DNA of 32,834 nucleotides from Pelodictyon luteolum (GCA_020721225.1 DYNE01000026.1:1-32834); one strand, 5' to 3'. Shown: positions 16,048 through 24,049, counted from the first letter of the stretch. The notes: a model not told the origin generated them from the letters alone. Numbers and translations are program-made.

Positions 16048-17051
16048 GGTCGGGAAGCTTTGATGGCAAGGGCGCAGACCAGCATGCCTGCGACGAGGAA
16101 GTTCTGGGCAATGGCGTTGTAGCGCACATCCATGGTTCGAGGAGAGCGGACAAGGCTGAACTGCAGGAGAAACTGCGGAACGATCAAAGCCGCGGTAAAC
16201 CATCCGAACCAGGTCTTCCCTGAAAGGAGAAGCCAGAGAGCGGCAAGGAGCTGACCAAGATTGATCAGCAGCGAGGCAATGAGAGCCGCGTTGGTTTCGC
16301 CGAATACGGCCGGCAAGGTACGGATGCCGGCCTGACGGTCACCCTCAATGGATTTAAAGTCGTTGATCGTCATCGTGCCGGTGCTGGCAATAGTGTACAT
16401 GGAGGCGATGATCAGGGATGGCTGCAGCGAGTCGAGGCTCAGTTCAGGGTTATAGGCGATTTCACCGGCAACCCAGGGGATGATGAGGTAGGATACGGCG
16501 ACTATGATATTTCCGGCCCATAAGCGCTTCTTGAGCTTGATGGGGTTTGCGCTGTAGAGGTGTGCATTGATGATGCCGATGACGACATAAAATCCGATAA
16601 GCGGATTGATCAGATAACCGGTGATAACCGAGAGTACCGACCATATTGCGATCAGGATAGTCGCATTCTGCAGAGATATCGCTCCACCTGGAATAGGGCG
16701 GTCAGGTTCGTTGATTTCGTCAAGGTCGCGGTCGAAATAGTCGTTCAGCATCTGGCACGTTCCTGTTGCCAGTGGTCCGGTAAGCAGCATGGCAAGAAGG
16801 AATTTCGTTTCGATAAGGTCGTGCCATCCGAATTTGCCGCTTGCTACGGCTCCGCAGAGAAAACTCCACATTACCGGAATCCAGGTTACCGGTTTGAGGA
16901 AGCGGAGAAAAAGCGCAAGCATCGAGCCGACTTCGGTTGAGCGGTTCAGGGGCGCAACGAACTTGCGGACATTCAGCGGCTCCTGCAAACCGTTTGATGG
17001 TTTTTCCGATATTTTCGTACGCTGTTTTGAATATCCTCTGGCCACGCTCAT
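16044..17051 (-). CDS. bchG: (Bacterio)chlorophyll synthase, UbiA prenyltransferase family
   Basis: A 335-residue integral membrane prenyltransferase that esterifies a (bacterio)chlorophyllide with a long-chain alcohol diphosphate. The first Asp-rich motif is NDYFDRDLDEINEPDRPIPGG, in the form specific to chlorophyll synthases, and the second is NDFKSIEGDRQAGIRTLP. About nine helices follow from PVTWIPVMWSFLCGAV. Green sulfur bacteria have three such enzymes (BchG, BchK, ChlG) for BChl a, BChl c and Chl a. I favour BchG but cannot exclude ChlG. The ATG at 17051 has TTAAGGACA before it, a good ribosome-binding site, which rejects a 62-codon extension. It heads the cluster with the glycosyltransferase and LOG genes. 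Confidence 0.88.
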   Translation of the reverse strand: MSVARGYSKQRTKISEKPSNGLQEPLNVRKFVAPLNRSTEVGSMLALFLRFLKPVTWIPVMWSFLCGAVASGKFGWHDLIETKFLLAMLLTGPLATGTCQMLNDYFDRDLDEINEPDRPIPGGAISLQNATILIAIWSVLSVITGYLINPLIGFYVVIGIINAHLYSANPIKLKKRLWAGNIIVAVSYLIIPWVAGEIAYNPELSLDSLQPSLIIASMYTIASTGTMTINDFKSIEGDRQAGIRTLPAVFGETNAALIASLLINLGQLLAALWLLLSGKTWFGWFTAALIVPQFLLQFSLVRSPRTMDVRYNAIAQNFLVAGMLVCALAIKASRP

Positions 17052-17369
17052 TGTCCTTAATAAGTGATAAATTGCTGCCGGCCTCAAAAATAACACGATA
17101 AAATGAAAGAACAGCACGCCTTGCATGGAAAAATCGGGACCGATGAGGCTTTTTCTTTCAGCTGTTCTTACCGTGCTGCAAGATGGCACCAAATAATGGA
17201 ACCTCAAGGTTTCTTCCATATATAAACCCGAAGCCACTCCCTCCCGTAACGACTGGTTTGATGAAGCCTCGGACTGTTATTGACTGAACCAGGATTACTG
17301 CTTCGGCGGAGAGGTCCATGTTTTTCTGAAGATAATTGTTGCAGTAATAAGGAGCGTCCTCTTTAATTC
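17052..17369. other. Intergenic stretch upstream of bchG with inverted repeats
   Basis: No credible gene is seen. In the part nearest bchG, AAGAACAGC (17107-17115) can pair with GCTGTTCTT (17161-17169), while the overlapping CAGCACG (17112-17118) can pair with CGTGCTG (17172-17178). A small stem ATCGG/CCGAT (17133-17144) sits between. If transcribed on the minus strand these pairings would exclude each other. The part nearer the cas6 relic may hold more of that decayed gene in other frames, but I could not recognise it. Confidence 0.4.
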
Positions 17370-17477
17370 CTGGCACGAGAGCTGATCGAGATCGCTTATG
17401 AGTGCGGGTTCGGTGAGAAGAATTCGCAGGGGTTCGGTACGGTTAGGGCGGATACGTATCGCGAGGATTGCATGTAA
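17370..17477 (+). pseudogene. C-terminal relic of a cas6 CRISPR RNA endonuclease
   Basis: A 35-codon reading frame ending in TAA reads LARELIEIAYECGFGEKNSQ and continues GFGTVRAD. The GFGEKNSQGFG segment is the glycine-rich loop at the C-terminus of Cas6, which binds the CRISPR repeat hairpin, and the preceding helix (ELIEIAYEC) is also typical. There is no start codon, the upstream frame is interrupted by a stop, and the remaining 200 or so residues of a Cas6 protein are not visible. No other cas gene or repeat array is in the window. I read it as the decayed end of a lost CRISPR-Cas locus. Confidence 0.7.
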
Positions 17478-17545
17478 GCTTCGAAAAGCCTTACTTTCAG
17501 GTATGACTGAACGCAATCCAAAACGAATCAAAGGAGAAGTTGCCT

Positions 17546-18019
17546 ATGCCGAAGCCGAGTTTGTGGAAGGATATGAAGAAGACTTTTATGCTTCATGCCA
17601 TTGCCGCGCATTTCAGTAACGGTCTTATTCCTGTTGCCGTGTTGTATCTGTTGCTGACGTTGCCGACTGGGAATACTTTTTTCGAGCATACGGTTCAGCA
17701 TCTGCTCTGGATTACCTTTCTTGCCATTCCTGTTTCGTTTTTTTCCGGCATTCATGACTGGCGCACGAAGTATCGGGCTGCGAAGGCTCCGGTTTTCATC
17801 AAGAAGATCAGGTTGTCGATCGTGCTGTTTGTGCTTTGTATCGTAGCCGTGTCTTTGCGACTTTCGGTGCCTGATGTTATGGCTCGCCAGGATCTGCTGC
17901 ACTGGTTCTATGTTGCCGATTTGTTCGCCATGCTGCCGGTGGTGACCCTGCTCGGCCATTACGGCGGCAAGCTTTCGCAGCAGAGCCGTCAGCAGCCGCA
18001 GCGGCCTTCTAACCCCTGA
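17546..18019 (+). CDS. Four-helix membrane protein, DUF2231-like
   Basis: A 157-residue inner-membrane protein with four predicted helices at about residues 22-40, 55-74, 92-110 and 124-142. Conserved-looking histidines lie near the ends of helices (HAIAAHFSNGLIP, EHTVQHLLW, GIHDW, LLHWF, LLGHYGG), as in the DUF2231 group of putative haem- or metal-binding membrane proteins. That assignment is tentative. The C-terminus is a short Gln/Pro-rich tail. AAGGAG lies before the ATG; a nearer TTG at 17540 is less likely. The gene ends 12 bases before the GNAT gene and is probably co-transcribed with it. Confidence 0.75.
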   Translation: MPKPSLWKDMKKTFMLHAIAAHFSNGLIPVAVLYLLLTLPTGNTFFEHTVQHLLWITFLAIPVSFFSGIHDWRTKYRAAKAPVFIKKIRLSIVLFVLCIVAVSLRLSVPDVMARQDLLHWFYVADLFAMLPVVTLLGHYGGKLSQQSRQQPQRPSNP

Positions 18020-18031
18020 CCCGGAGGGATC

Positions 18032-18523
18032 ATGCATATCGTGCTAGAACCGCTGGCCGTGAGCGACGGCCCTGAAGTGCTTGATATTTTCAATTTTTAT
18101 GCCGATCGCAGTTTTGCGGCTTACTCTCTGAAGCCGTTACCCGATGAGATGGCGTCCATGTTTCTGGAGCTTTCGAACGGGTATCCGGCGTTTGTTGCCC
18201 GCGACGAGAACGGCCAGGCCGTCGGGTTCGGTATGTTGCGTCCTTACAGCCCTATGCCTGCTTTTGCCGGCACTGCCGAGATAACGCTTTTTCTGAGAGA
18301 CGGGTATACCGGGCAGGGGATCGGGAAGGTGATTCTTGACCATCTTGTGGAGCAGGCTACCGAAATGGGGCTTGTTTCGATTCTTGCGAGCATCAGTTCG
18401 CTGAACGAGGGGAGCATACGGTTTCATCTGCGGAACGGGTTTCAGGAGTGCGGGAGGTTCAGGGATGCGGGCGAGAAGCTCGGGAGGAGGTTCGATGTGG
18501 TTTATTGTCAGAGGATGGTTTAA
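18032..18523 (+). CDS. GNAT-family N-acetyltransferase
   Basis: A 163-residue acetyl-CoA-dependent acetyltransferase. The acetyl-CoA loop GYTGQGIGKVILDHLVEQA (Q/RxxGxG/A) is clear, followed by SISSLNEGSIRFHLRNGFQECGRFRDAG, which is close to the phosphinothricin acetyltransferase-like branch. The N-terminal PLAVSDGPEVLDIFNFYADRS segment also fits that branch. The substrate is probably a small amine or amino acid analogue. CCGGAGGGATC before the ATG is a strong ribosome-binding site. It is the second gene after the membrane protein. Confidence 0.9.
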   Translation: MHIVLEPLAVSDGPEVLDIFNFYADRSFAAYSLKPLPDEMASMFLELSNGYPAFVARDENGQAVGFGMLRPYSPMPAFAGTAEITLFLRDGYTGQGIGKVILDHLVEQATEMGLVSILASISSLNEGSIRFHLRNGFQECGRFRDAGEKLGRRFDVVYCQRMV

Positions 18524-18613
18524 GAATGTGGGAGGGAAGAGCTTGTTGGGTGTTAGGAGTTAAGTGTTAAGGGGGAGAAAAGTGTGGGCGGTTGGCGGGG
18601 AAAAATGTTTTTT

Positions 18614-18640
18614 CCTGAAGTCCCTGAAGTCCCTGTTGTC
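18614..18640. repeat. Three copies of a 9-base tandem repeat
   Basis: CCTGAAGTC occurs twice in a row, followed by a variant CCTGTTGTC. It lies in the gap between the GNAT and LysE genes. A degenerate GTTAAGTGTTAAG stretch lies about 50 bases upstream. This looks like simple-sequence slippage. Confidence 0.8.
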
Positions 18641-18702
18641 TCTGTCCGGAAAATTTTTTCTGTGAAAGTCAGGGTTAGTTGATTCGATAATTGGTGGCTT
18701 GT

Positions 18703-19326
18703 ATGCCTGAACTGAATAATATCCTCCTTTTTTTTGCCGCGTCGGCGCTTCTTGCGCTTTCTCCGGGTCCGGACAATCTTTTTGTGATGGCGCAGTCGGC
18801 GCAGTACGGTCGTGTAGCGGGTCTGCTTGTAACGCTTGGACTCTCTACAGGTCTTGTTGTGCATACGATTGCTGTTGTTTTCGGATTGGCCGCCCTTGTG
18901 AAGGCTTCGGCGATTGCGTTTACGGTATTGAAGTTTATCGGTGCGGCTTATCTGCTCTATCTTGCCTGGAAGGCTTTTCGTTCAGGCACTTCAGCACAAT
19001 CCGGAAGTTCCGGCCCGGTTGATTGCGTGAGGCTCTACAGGAGGGGAATTATCATGAACCTTTCCAACCCGAAGGTGTCGATTTTTTTTCTTGCTTTTCT
19101 TCCCCAGTTCGCCGATCCTGCCCGAGGGCCTGTTGTTCCTCAGCTGATGCTGCTTGGCTTGGTGTTCATTGCCGCAACCATGCTGGTATTCGGCATGTTC
19201 AGCATTCTTGCCGCCGGAGCGGGTGAACGATTGCGTCGGTCGGAAACCGCACAAAATGTTATCAACCGGATTGCCGGAGCGGTTTTTGCCGCGCTTGCCG
19301 TAAAGCTGGTACTGACTGAACGATAA
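18703..19326 (+). CDS. LysE/RhtB-family amino acid exporter
   Basis: A 207-residue inner-membrane exporter with six expected helices. The signature LALSPGPDNLFVMAQSAQYGRVAGLLVTLGLSTG at the N-terminus is diagnostic of the LysE/RhtB superfamily. The central RLYRRGIIMNLSNPKVSIFFLAFLPQF block, the second conserved region, is also present. Members export amino acids such as homoserine, threonine, lysine or leucine; the substrate cannot be assigned. I take the ATG at 18703, with GGTGG before it; a TTG four codons upstream is an alternative. The Rieske fusion gene begins 68 bases after its stop. Confidence 0.92.
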   Translation: MPELNNILLFFAASALLALSPGPDNLFVMAQSAQYGRVAGLLVTLGLSTGLVVHTIAVVFGLAALVKASAIAFTVLKFIGAAYLLYLAWKAFRSGTSAQSGSSGPVDCVRLYRRGIIMNLSNPKVSIFFLAFLPQFADPARGPVVPQLMLLGLVFIAATMLVFGMFSILAAGAGERLRRSETAQNVINRIAGAVFAALAVKLVLTER

Positions 19327-19394
19327 AGCCGCCGGGAGCATTGTTAAGACAAGGCAGGCAATTGTTGTCGTTCAATGCTTTATCGGTTTTGTTC

Positions 19395-20519
19395 ATGAAA
19401 TTCCTTCCCGTACTTCCTTTTTCGGAACTTCCATCCGGCAGCCACCGCACAGTGATGGCCGGGCGCAGAAGAGTCTCGTTGTTCCATTACAACGGCAGGG
19501 TGACCGCTATCGAGCATGCATGCCTCCACAAGGGAGGCGATCTCGGGGAGGGAATAGTGCAGATCCTTGATGACGGGGAGCTTTACGTGGCCTGTCCATG
19601 GCACGGCTGGCAGTATAATATCCGGACAGGTCAGGCCCCTCAGGGCTATTTTGACCGTCAGGCGGTTTTCGATGTCAGGATAGAGGATGGTATGATACTG
19701 GTTTCTGAAAACCCCGTGATCACGGCTTTCCGGGCGGAACATGCGCATGACGGGTTGCAGGATCTGCGGCAGCTCGAATACCACACTACTCCGGATTCGG
19801 TGCATGTGCTGGGTATTTCGGCTACCAATATGAATCAGGCGCTTCCCCGTCCCTCCACTTCCGAGACGGCCCTGCAGGGCGCACTGGATTTTGCGGTTTC
19901 GGAGTATGGCGCCGAGACCAGAATGATCCGCCTGCGTGAGCTGCAGTTCAGGCATTGCGAGGGCTATTACAGCCGTCACGAAGAGGCCTGCACCTGGCCG
20001 TGCTCTATTACCGAAATGAATCCCGAAGACGGCATGACGGAGGTCTATCGTGCCATGGTACTGTGGGCTGATGTAGTTCTGCTGGCGACGCCAATCAGGT
20101 GGGGCAATGCTTCGTCGCTTTACTACAAGATGGCTGAGCGGCTCAATACGGTTCAGAACCAGATTACCCTGCACGACAGGGTTCTGATTCGAAACAAGGT
20201 GGTTTCGTTCATCATAACCGGGGGTCAGGACAACGTTCAGGGGGTTGCAGGGCAACTTAACGCTTTTTTTGCCGATCTTGGTTTTATCTTTCCTCCCTTC
20301 AACTATATGGGCTGGAGCAGAGGATGGATTGCCGAAGATATGCAGCATAACGTGAGCAGTTTCATGAAAAGCCGCTATGTAAGGCGTTCCGTAAAAGAGC
20401 TCGTTGCAAATGCGGTGCAGCTGCTTCGGCAGGTCAAGCGAATCGACAGCAGCCATATGCAGACACCAAAACCCAAAATTTCAGAGGCGTGCGGAGTGAC
20501 TGCGCACGAAACGGAGTGA
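19395..20519 (+). CDS. Rieske iron-sulfur domain fused to a flavodoxin-fold FMN reductase
   Basis: A 374-residue two-domain protein. Residues 1-115 are a Rieske [2Fe-2S] domain with ligands C43-x-H45 (HACLHKGGDL) and C67-x2-H70 (ACPWHGWQYN). Residues from about 130 resemble an NADPH-dependent FMN reductase / iron-sulfur flavoprotein: SVHVLGISATNMNQALPRPS (phosphate loop), WADVVLLATPIRWGNASSLYYKMAERL and IITGGQDNVQG. A CEG...CTWPC cysteine set lies in between, where iron-sulfur flavoproteins carry further cysteines. The arrangement suggests electron transfer between a Rieske cluster and a flavin in one soluble polypeptide; the partner is unknown. The ATG at 19395 removes an 18-residue extension. 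A terminator follows. Confidence 0.85.
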   Translation: MKFLPVLPFSELPSGSHRTVMAGRRRVSLFHYNGRVTAIEHACLHKGGDLGEGIVQILDDGELYVACPWHGWQYNIRTGQAPQGYFDRQAVFDVRIEDGMILVSENPVITAFRAEHAHDGLQDLRQLEYHTTPDSVHVLGISATNMNQALPRPSTSETALQGALDFAVSEYGAETRMIRLRELQFRHCEGYYSRHEEACTWPCSITEMNPEDGMTEVYRAMVLWADVVLLATPIRWGNASSLYYKMAERLNTVQNQITLHDRVLIRNKVVSFIITGGQDNVQGVAGQLNAFFADLGFIFPPFNYMGWSRGWIAEDMQHNVSSFMKSRYVRRSVKELVANAVQLLRQVKRIDSSHMQTPKPKISEACGVTAHETE

Positions 20520-20561
20520 ACCTGCAATATCTTTCCGGAAAAAGCAGTAAAAAGATGCTAT

Positions 20562-20590
20562 ATGGCTTTGAAAAGCCGTTCTTTTTTTCT
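20562..20590 (+). terminator. Intrinsic terminator after the Rieske fusion gene
   Basis: ATGGCTTT (20562-20569) pairs with AAAGCCGT (20572-20579), with one G-T pair and a very small loop, followed by C and seven T residues. It lies about 45 bases after the stop codon. Confidence 0.65.
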
Positions 20591-20694
20591 TAATAGTTAA
20601 AATGGGTGTTTTTATAACTGCCGGTCTGCATATGTTTCTTTACGATTTGGGTTTACCGGTTACTGAGCATAAATAAAGAGGAGAGGGTACGATA

Positions 20695-21591
20695 ATGAAA
20701 CAATGGGTCCCGGTTCTTGTATCTTTTATCATGCTTGCGTGCTTGTCGCGACCTGCATTTGCCGTTGCCGGCATCGATTCCAGCATGTATTACCCCGATA
20801 TCGCATCGTATATCGTCAAGGAGACCAGCGGTTCGAAAGTTTTTATGGCCAAGGATACCGGGAGGATCATTCAGCCGGCAAGTCTCACGAAAATTCTAAC
20901 CGCGTTGATCGCCATCGAGAGCGGTAAACTCGATCAGGAGGTGCTGATCACAAAAGAGGCTACTCTTGTCGAGCCTACGAAAGCAGGTCTCAAACCTGGC
21001 GACCGGGTAAGGCTTCTGGATCTGGTCAAGGCAGCCATGGTAAGTTCGAGCAATGATGCGGCGTTTGCCATTGCCATTCATTTGAGCGGCAGTGTCGAAA
21101 AGTTCGTGACAGCCATGAATTTCAGGGCAAAAAAAATCGGTATGAAAAATTCTGCCTTTACCAATCCTGCAGGTTTTGACAAAGGACAATACGCCGGCAA
21201 TATTTCAACAGCTGCCGATCTGCTGGCGCTTACCGAGTATGCGATAAAAAACAGAACCTTCAACGATATAGCTCAGATGGAGTCGGTATTGTTGACGGAG
21301 TTGAACGGCAACAGGTTTATACTGCTGAAAACCCACAACAAACTCCTTTCAAAATATCCCTATACGGTGGGAATCAAAACCGGTTTCACCCGTAGTGCGG
21401 GTAAATGTCTTATCGCTCGGGCACAAAAAGACAATCGTGACGTGCTGCTGGTGATGCTGAATGCTCAGGGTGATCGCTGGTTGCTTGCCGAAGATATGTT
21501 CGAAAAAGCATTCGCCCATCAGACAGTAAAGAAGCGTGATTATGCTTCGAAGGATGATGATGATTTCAATTATCGGCCCTGGAGGCGGTAG
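20695..21591 (+). CDS. D-alanyl-D-alanine carboxypeptidase (family S11, PBP5/DacF-like)
   Basis: A 298-residue exported penicillin-binding protein that removes the terminal D-Ala from peptidoglycan pentapeptides. A signal peptide ends near AFAVA (residues 21-25). The three active-site motifs are SLTK (Ser63, Lys66), SSN in MVSSSNDAAFAIA, and KTG in VGIKTGFTRSAGKCL. NPAGFD is another family mark. The C-terminal membrane-anchor helix of PBP5 is absent and the protein ends in an Asp-rich stretch, so it may be periplasmic and soluble. GAGGAGAGGG precedes the ATG. It is followed 30 bases later by the Dabb gene. Confidence 0.93.
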   Translation: MKQWVPVLVSFIMLACLSRPAFAVAGIDSSMYYPDIASYIVKETSGSKVFMAKDTGRIIQPASLTKILTALIAIESGKLDQEVLITKEATLVEPTKAGLKPGDRVRLLDLVKAAMVSSSNDAAFAIAIHLSGSVEKFVTAMNFRAKKIGMKNSAFTNPAGFDKGQYAGNISTAADLLALTEYAIKNRTFNDIAQMESVLLTELNGNRFILLKTHNKLLSKYPYTVGIKTGFTRSAGKCLIARAQKDNRDVLLVMLNAQGDRWLLAEDMFEKAFAHQTVKKRDYASKDDDDFNYRPWRR

Positions 21592-21621
21592 GCAAGGTTT
21601 TCGTAAACTATTTTTTGAAAT

Positions 21622-21927
21622 ATGGTTAAACATGTGGTTATGTGGCGGTTGAAAGAGCAGGCGCATGGCAACGAAAAAGCTGTCAATGCATTGCTTTTCA
21701 AAAAGAAGCTCGAGGCGCTCGATGGAAGGATTCCAGGGCTTCTCAGGATTGAGGCTGGAATTGATTTTTCGGGTAGCGCGGTCTCTTTCGATGTGGTATT
21801 GTATTCGGAATTTATCGACAGAGAGGCATTGGTCGTTTATCAGACGCATCCCGAGCATGAGGCAGTCAAGTCGTTTATCGTGGAGGCTACGGAAGAGCGG
21901 GTCGTGGTGGATTACGAAGATCGGTAA
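21622..21927 (+). CDS. Dabb (stress-responsive alpha/beta-barrel) domain protein
   Basis: A 101-residue single-domain protein. It begins MVKHVVMWRLKEQA, continues with IPGLLRIEAGIDF and SFDVVLYSEFIDREALVVYQTHPEHEAVKSFI, the full Dabb pattern, and ends in VVVDYEDR. Dabb proteins form dimeric alpha/beta barrels; some plant members are stress-induced and others are small enzymes, but most bacterial ones have no known activity. It lies 30 bases after the carboxypeptidase gene in the same direction, and a bidirectional terminator follows. No ribosome-binding site is obvious. Confidence 0.92.
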   Translation: MVKHVVMWRLKEQAHGNEKAVNALLFKKKLEALDGRIPGLLRIEAGIDFSGSAVSFDVVLYSEFIDREALVVYQTHPEHEAVKSFIVEATEERVVVDYEDR

Positions 21928-21982
21928 GAGGGGTGTCTTGGATCGTTGCCGGTGATAGGGGGCAAACGAAAAAACAGCAATA

Positions 21983-22019
21983 AAAAAAGCGGTATGAAAT
22001 TAAATCATGCCGCTTTTTT
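21983..22019. terminator. Bidirectional intrinsic terminator between Dabb gene and ferredoxin
   Basis: AAAAAAGCGG (21983-21992) pairs with CCGCTTTTTT (22010-22019). The stem extends inward through TATGA/TCATG with one wobble pair. A runs and T runs on both sides allow it to serve both converging transcripts. Confidence 0.88.
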
Positions 22020-22040
22020 ATTCAGAAAGCTGTTATCGGA

Positions 22041-22229
22041 TCATCCCTGAACGATGCATTCTGAAGGACAGACGGCGGAACATGCAGGTGAATCTGCATA
22101 TCCTGCACATTCGGTGCAGGAACCGGCATCGATAACATAAACGTCATCACCAGCGGAAATAGCGTTCACCGGGCATTCCGGCTCGCAAGCGCCGCAGTAG
22201 GTGCATTCTTCAGTAATGTACAGTGCCAT
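22041..22229 (-). CDS. 2[4Fe-4S] ferredoxin, green sulfur type
   Basis: A 62-residue ferredoxin. Cysteines at 9, 12, 15 and 19 form CxxCxxCxxxCP. The second set is C38-x2-C41-x8-C50-x3-C54-P, with an eight-residue spacer, and an extra C58. This spacing is that of the low-potential ferredoxins of green sulfur bacteria and Allochromatium, which accept electrons from photosystem I-type reaction centres and drive reductive carboxylations. MALYITEECTYCGACEPECP is close to the Chlorobium ferredoxins I know. AAAGGAATTTGAT precedes the ATG at 22229. It lies 114 bases downstream of the radical SAM gene in the same direction. Confidence 0.95.
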   Translation of the reverse strand: MALYITEECTYCGACEPECPVNAISAGDDVYVIDAGSCTECAGYADSPACSAVCPSECIVQG

Positions 22230-22299
22230 ATCAAATTCCTTTCTTAAGGTTGTTTGTGAATTAGAAGGAAAGAACAATTCATAAGAACCCGAAAATATA

Positions 22300-22329
22300 A
22301 GCTTTTTTTCGAGCCGACAAAAAAAAGCT
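22300..22329 (-). terminator. A/T-rich hairpin after the radical SAM gene
   Basis: AGCTTTTTTT (22300-22309) is the inverse of AAAAAAAGCT (22320-22329). It lies just past the stop of the radical SAM gene and ahead of the ferredoxin gene. The stem is mostly A-T, so it may terminate only partly. Confidence 0.4.
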
Positions 22330-22343
22330 CAATAGTTCAGCCG

Positions 22344-23789
22344 TTATTTGGGCATGAATGGAAAGGGCAGCGAAAAAGGAAAGGTTTTTTCGACCATTTT
22401 TTTCAGATACTCCAGACGGACCGCTACGGAGGTGACGATATAGGGCATCACTTCAATGCTGAACGAGGCTTCTCCCATGAGATGCGCAGGAATCCCGCTG
22501 ATCGGGTAAAGTTTGATGAAGTTGTCGTGCATGGCTTTCTGGAACTCTTCGGCTGATATACCGTTCGCCGGTTTGAGCAGGATGTTGAATGTGTTGTACC
22601 GACTCCAGTCATATGAGAGGATATTGCCTTTTCTTTTCTGTTCCTGGAAAAATTTTGTGCCGGGCAAAGGTACGGCAAAATTCAGAGATGAAAGTACGGC
22701 TCCGCTGTTTTTCGAAAATTCCACAATTTTCTCCATATCCTCGATGCTGTTCCGTACCGGGTTGATAAGCCAGAAGAGCATGAATGGAAGCTTGGCTTCC
22801 TGACATTTTCTGATTGCCGCAGTATAGGATGCTTCAATGTTTTTATCGTTCAGTTCCATTCCCGGCTGGATGCTGGGTTCAGCTTTTCCAAAATCGTCAT
22901 CGAGCACTTCGCTGTTGAGCGATTCGAGGCCGATGCTTGCAACTACGCAACCGGTATCGGCAAGTTCCCAGGCCAGATTCCCTTCGCAGAGCAGGTTAGG
23001 TGTAACCTGTACGCCATATTTAACACCGGCGTTTTTGAACTTCTGCAAACAAGCCGATGTGTGTTCACGATCGTGACCGAAATACTCGTCGATAAACATG
23101 TACATGAACGGCTTGAAGAGTTTCTCTGCTGTGGCAAGCTGTTCTTTAAGCTGATCGGGATCGATGGCAAAATATTTTTTATGGTAGATTTCAGGTGTGA
23201 CACACATTTTACAGGTGTGAGGACATCCTCGACTGGTAAGGATAGGAAAGGGACGCATATTGCGTGACAAACCATTGACCATGTCAATATGGGCGTGTGT
23301 GTTGTCAATGGCTTTCTTGATTTTGCGGTAGTCGAACCAGGCGCATGCAGTAACATCAGGGAAATCTTCTGCGATGTAAACCGGACGCAGTGTACGACGT
23401 TCGGAATCGGCCAGAATCTGCTCCCACATATTTTCCGCCATACCGGAAGCGACGCTGGCGTAGCGTGATGCTTCTTCGATGCAGAGCGACGCGTGATTGC
23501 CGCCGATGATACAGGGGACTCCGTGTTTGGCGAAGCCGTCTGCGATCTGGTATGCCCGTTGAGCCTGAATCGTCCAGGTGGTGGTAATGGCGACCAGATC
23601 ATAACGGCGATTGAAATCGATCTGTTCTCCTATTATTTCGTCGATGTACTCTACATTATGGTTTTCTGGTGTCATTGAAATCAGCATGCCGAGAGCGGGA
23701 GAGAAGTAGGGGCGTATATAACCGCCCATAGCATAATCGGAATATTCGATATGCTTGATTTCATTGGGATTGACAAAAAGAATACGCAT
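22344..23789 (-). CDS. B12-binding-domain radical SAM protein, unknown substrate
   Basis: A 481-residue protein. The N-terminal third (MRILFVNPNEIKH to about residue 140) has the B12-binding Rossmann pattern (YDLVAITTTWTIQAQRAYQIADG, IIGGNHASL). The classical DxHxxG ligand of base-off cobalamin is not apparent. The radical SAM 4Fe-4S motif CPHTCKMC (CxxxCxxC) lies at about residues 190-197, followed by FIDEYFGHDREH. The architecture is that of BchE, BchQ, BchR and many methyltransferases, but I cannot match it to any pigment enzyme. The ATG at 23789 gives a start right at the Rossmann strand. It sits between two ferredoxin genes in the same direction, which could supply electrons. Confidence 0.85.
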   Translation of the reverse strand: MRILFVNPNEIKHIEYSDYAMGGYIRPYFSPALGMLISMTPENHNVEYIDEIIGEQIDFNRRYDLVAITTTWTIQAQRAYQIADGFAKHGVPCIIGGNHASLCIEEASRYASVASGMAENMWEQILADSERRTLRPVYIAEDFPDVTACAWFDYRKIKKAIDNTHAHIDMVNGLSRNMRPFPILTSRGCPHTCKMCVTPEIYHKKYFAIDPDQLKEQLATAEKLFKPFMYMFIDEYFGHDREHTSACLQKFKNAGVKYGVQVTPNLLCEGNLAWELADTGCVVASIGLESLNSEVLDDDFGKAEPSIQPGMELNDKNIEASYTAAIRKCQEAKLPFMLFWLINPVRNSIEDMEKIVEFSKNSGAVLSSLNFAVPLPGTKFFQEQKRKGNILSYDWSRYNTFNILLKPANGISAEEFQKAMHDNFIKLYPISGIPAHLMGEASFSIEVMPYIVTSVAVRLEYLKKMVEKTFPFSLPFPFMPK

Positions 23790-23993
23790 AACGGCAGGAA
23801 TGGAAAGAGATTGTTGGCAAAACAGGCAACCAGTCCTAATCCTGCAGCGGTGTAATTGTGGCAAATGCTTATTTCCCGATGCCAAAAGGAGAAAAAGCGG
23901 TTCCTTCAGCCCTCAGCTCCCTTATTTTCTGCTGCGGTTTCTCCCGGACCAGCCCCAGAGAGATAATGCTCTTCAATATAATGAAAGGGACGC

Positions 23994-24012
23994 ACAAGTT
24001 TAAACCTTGTGT
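23994..24012. repeat. Imperfect 19-base palindrome upstream of the radical SAM gene
   Basis: CACAAGTTTAAACCTTGTG has eight of nine matching pairs around a central A. It lies between the second ferredoxin gene (3' side) and the radical SAM gene (5' side). It has no T run, so it could be a regulator site or a 3' hairpin. Confidence 0.4.
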
Positions 24013-24049
24013 AGGGAGAACTGAGGACTGGCGGATTTCGGGATAAAAG

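Noticed and set aside
17158-17531. Two minus-strand frames of 72 and 78 codons upstream of bchG
   Set aside because: No family motifs or ribosome-binding sites; the second runs antisense through the cas6 relic.
19380-20456. A 358-codon minus-strand frame
   Set aside because: It is antisense to the Rieske fusion, which has complete cofactor motifs.
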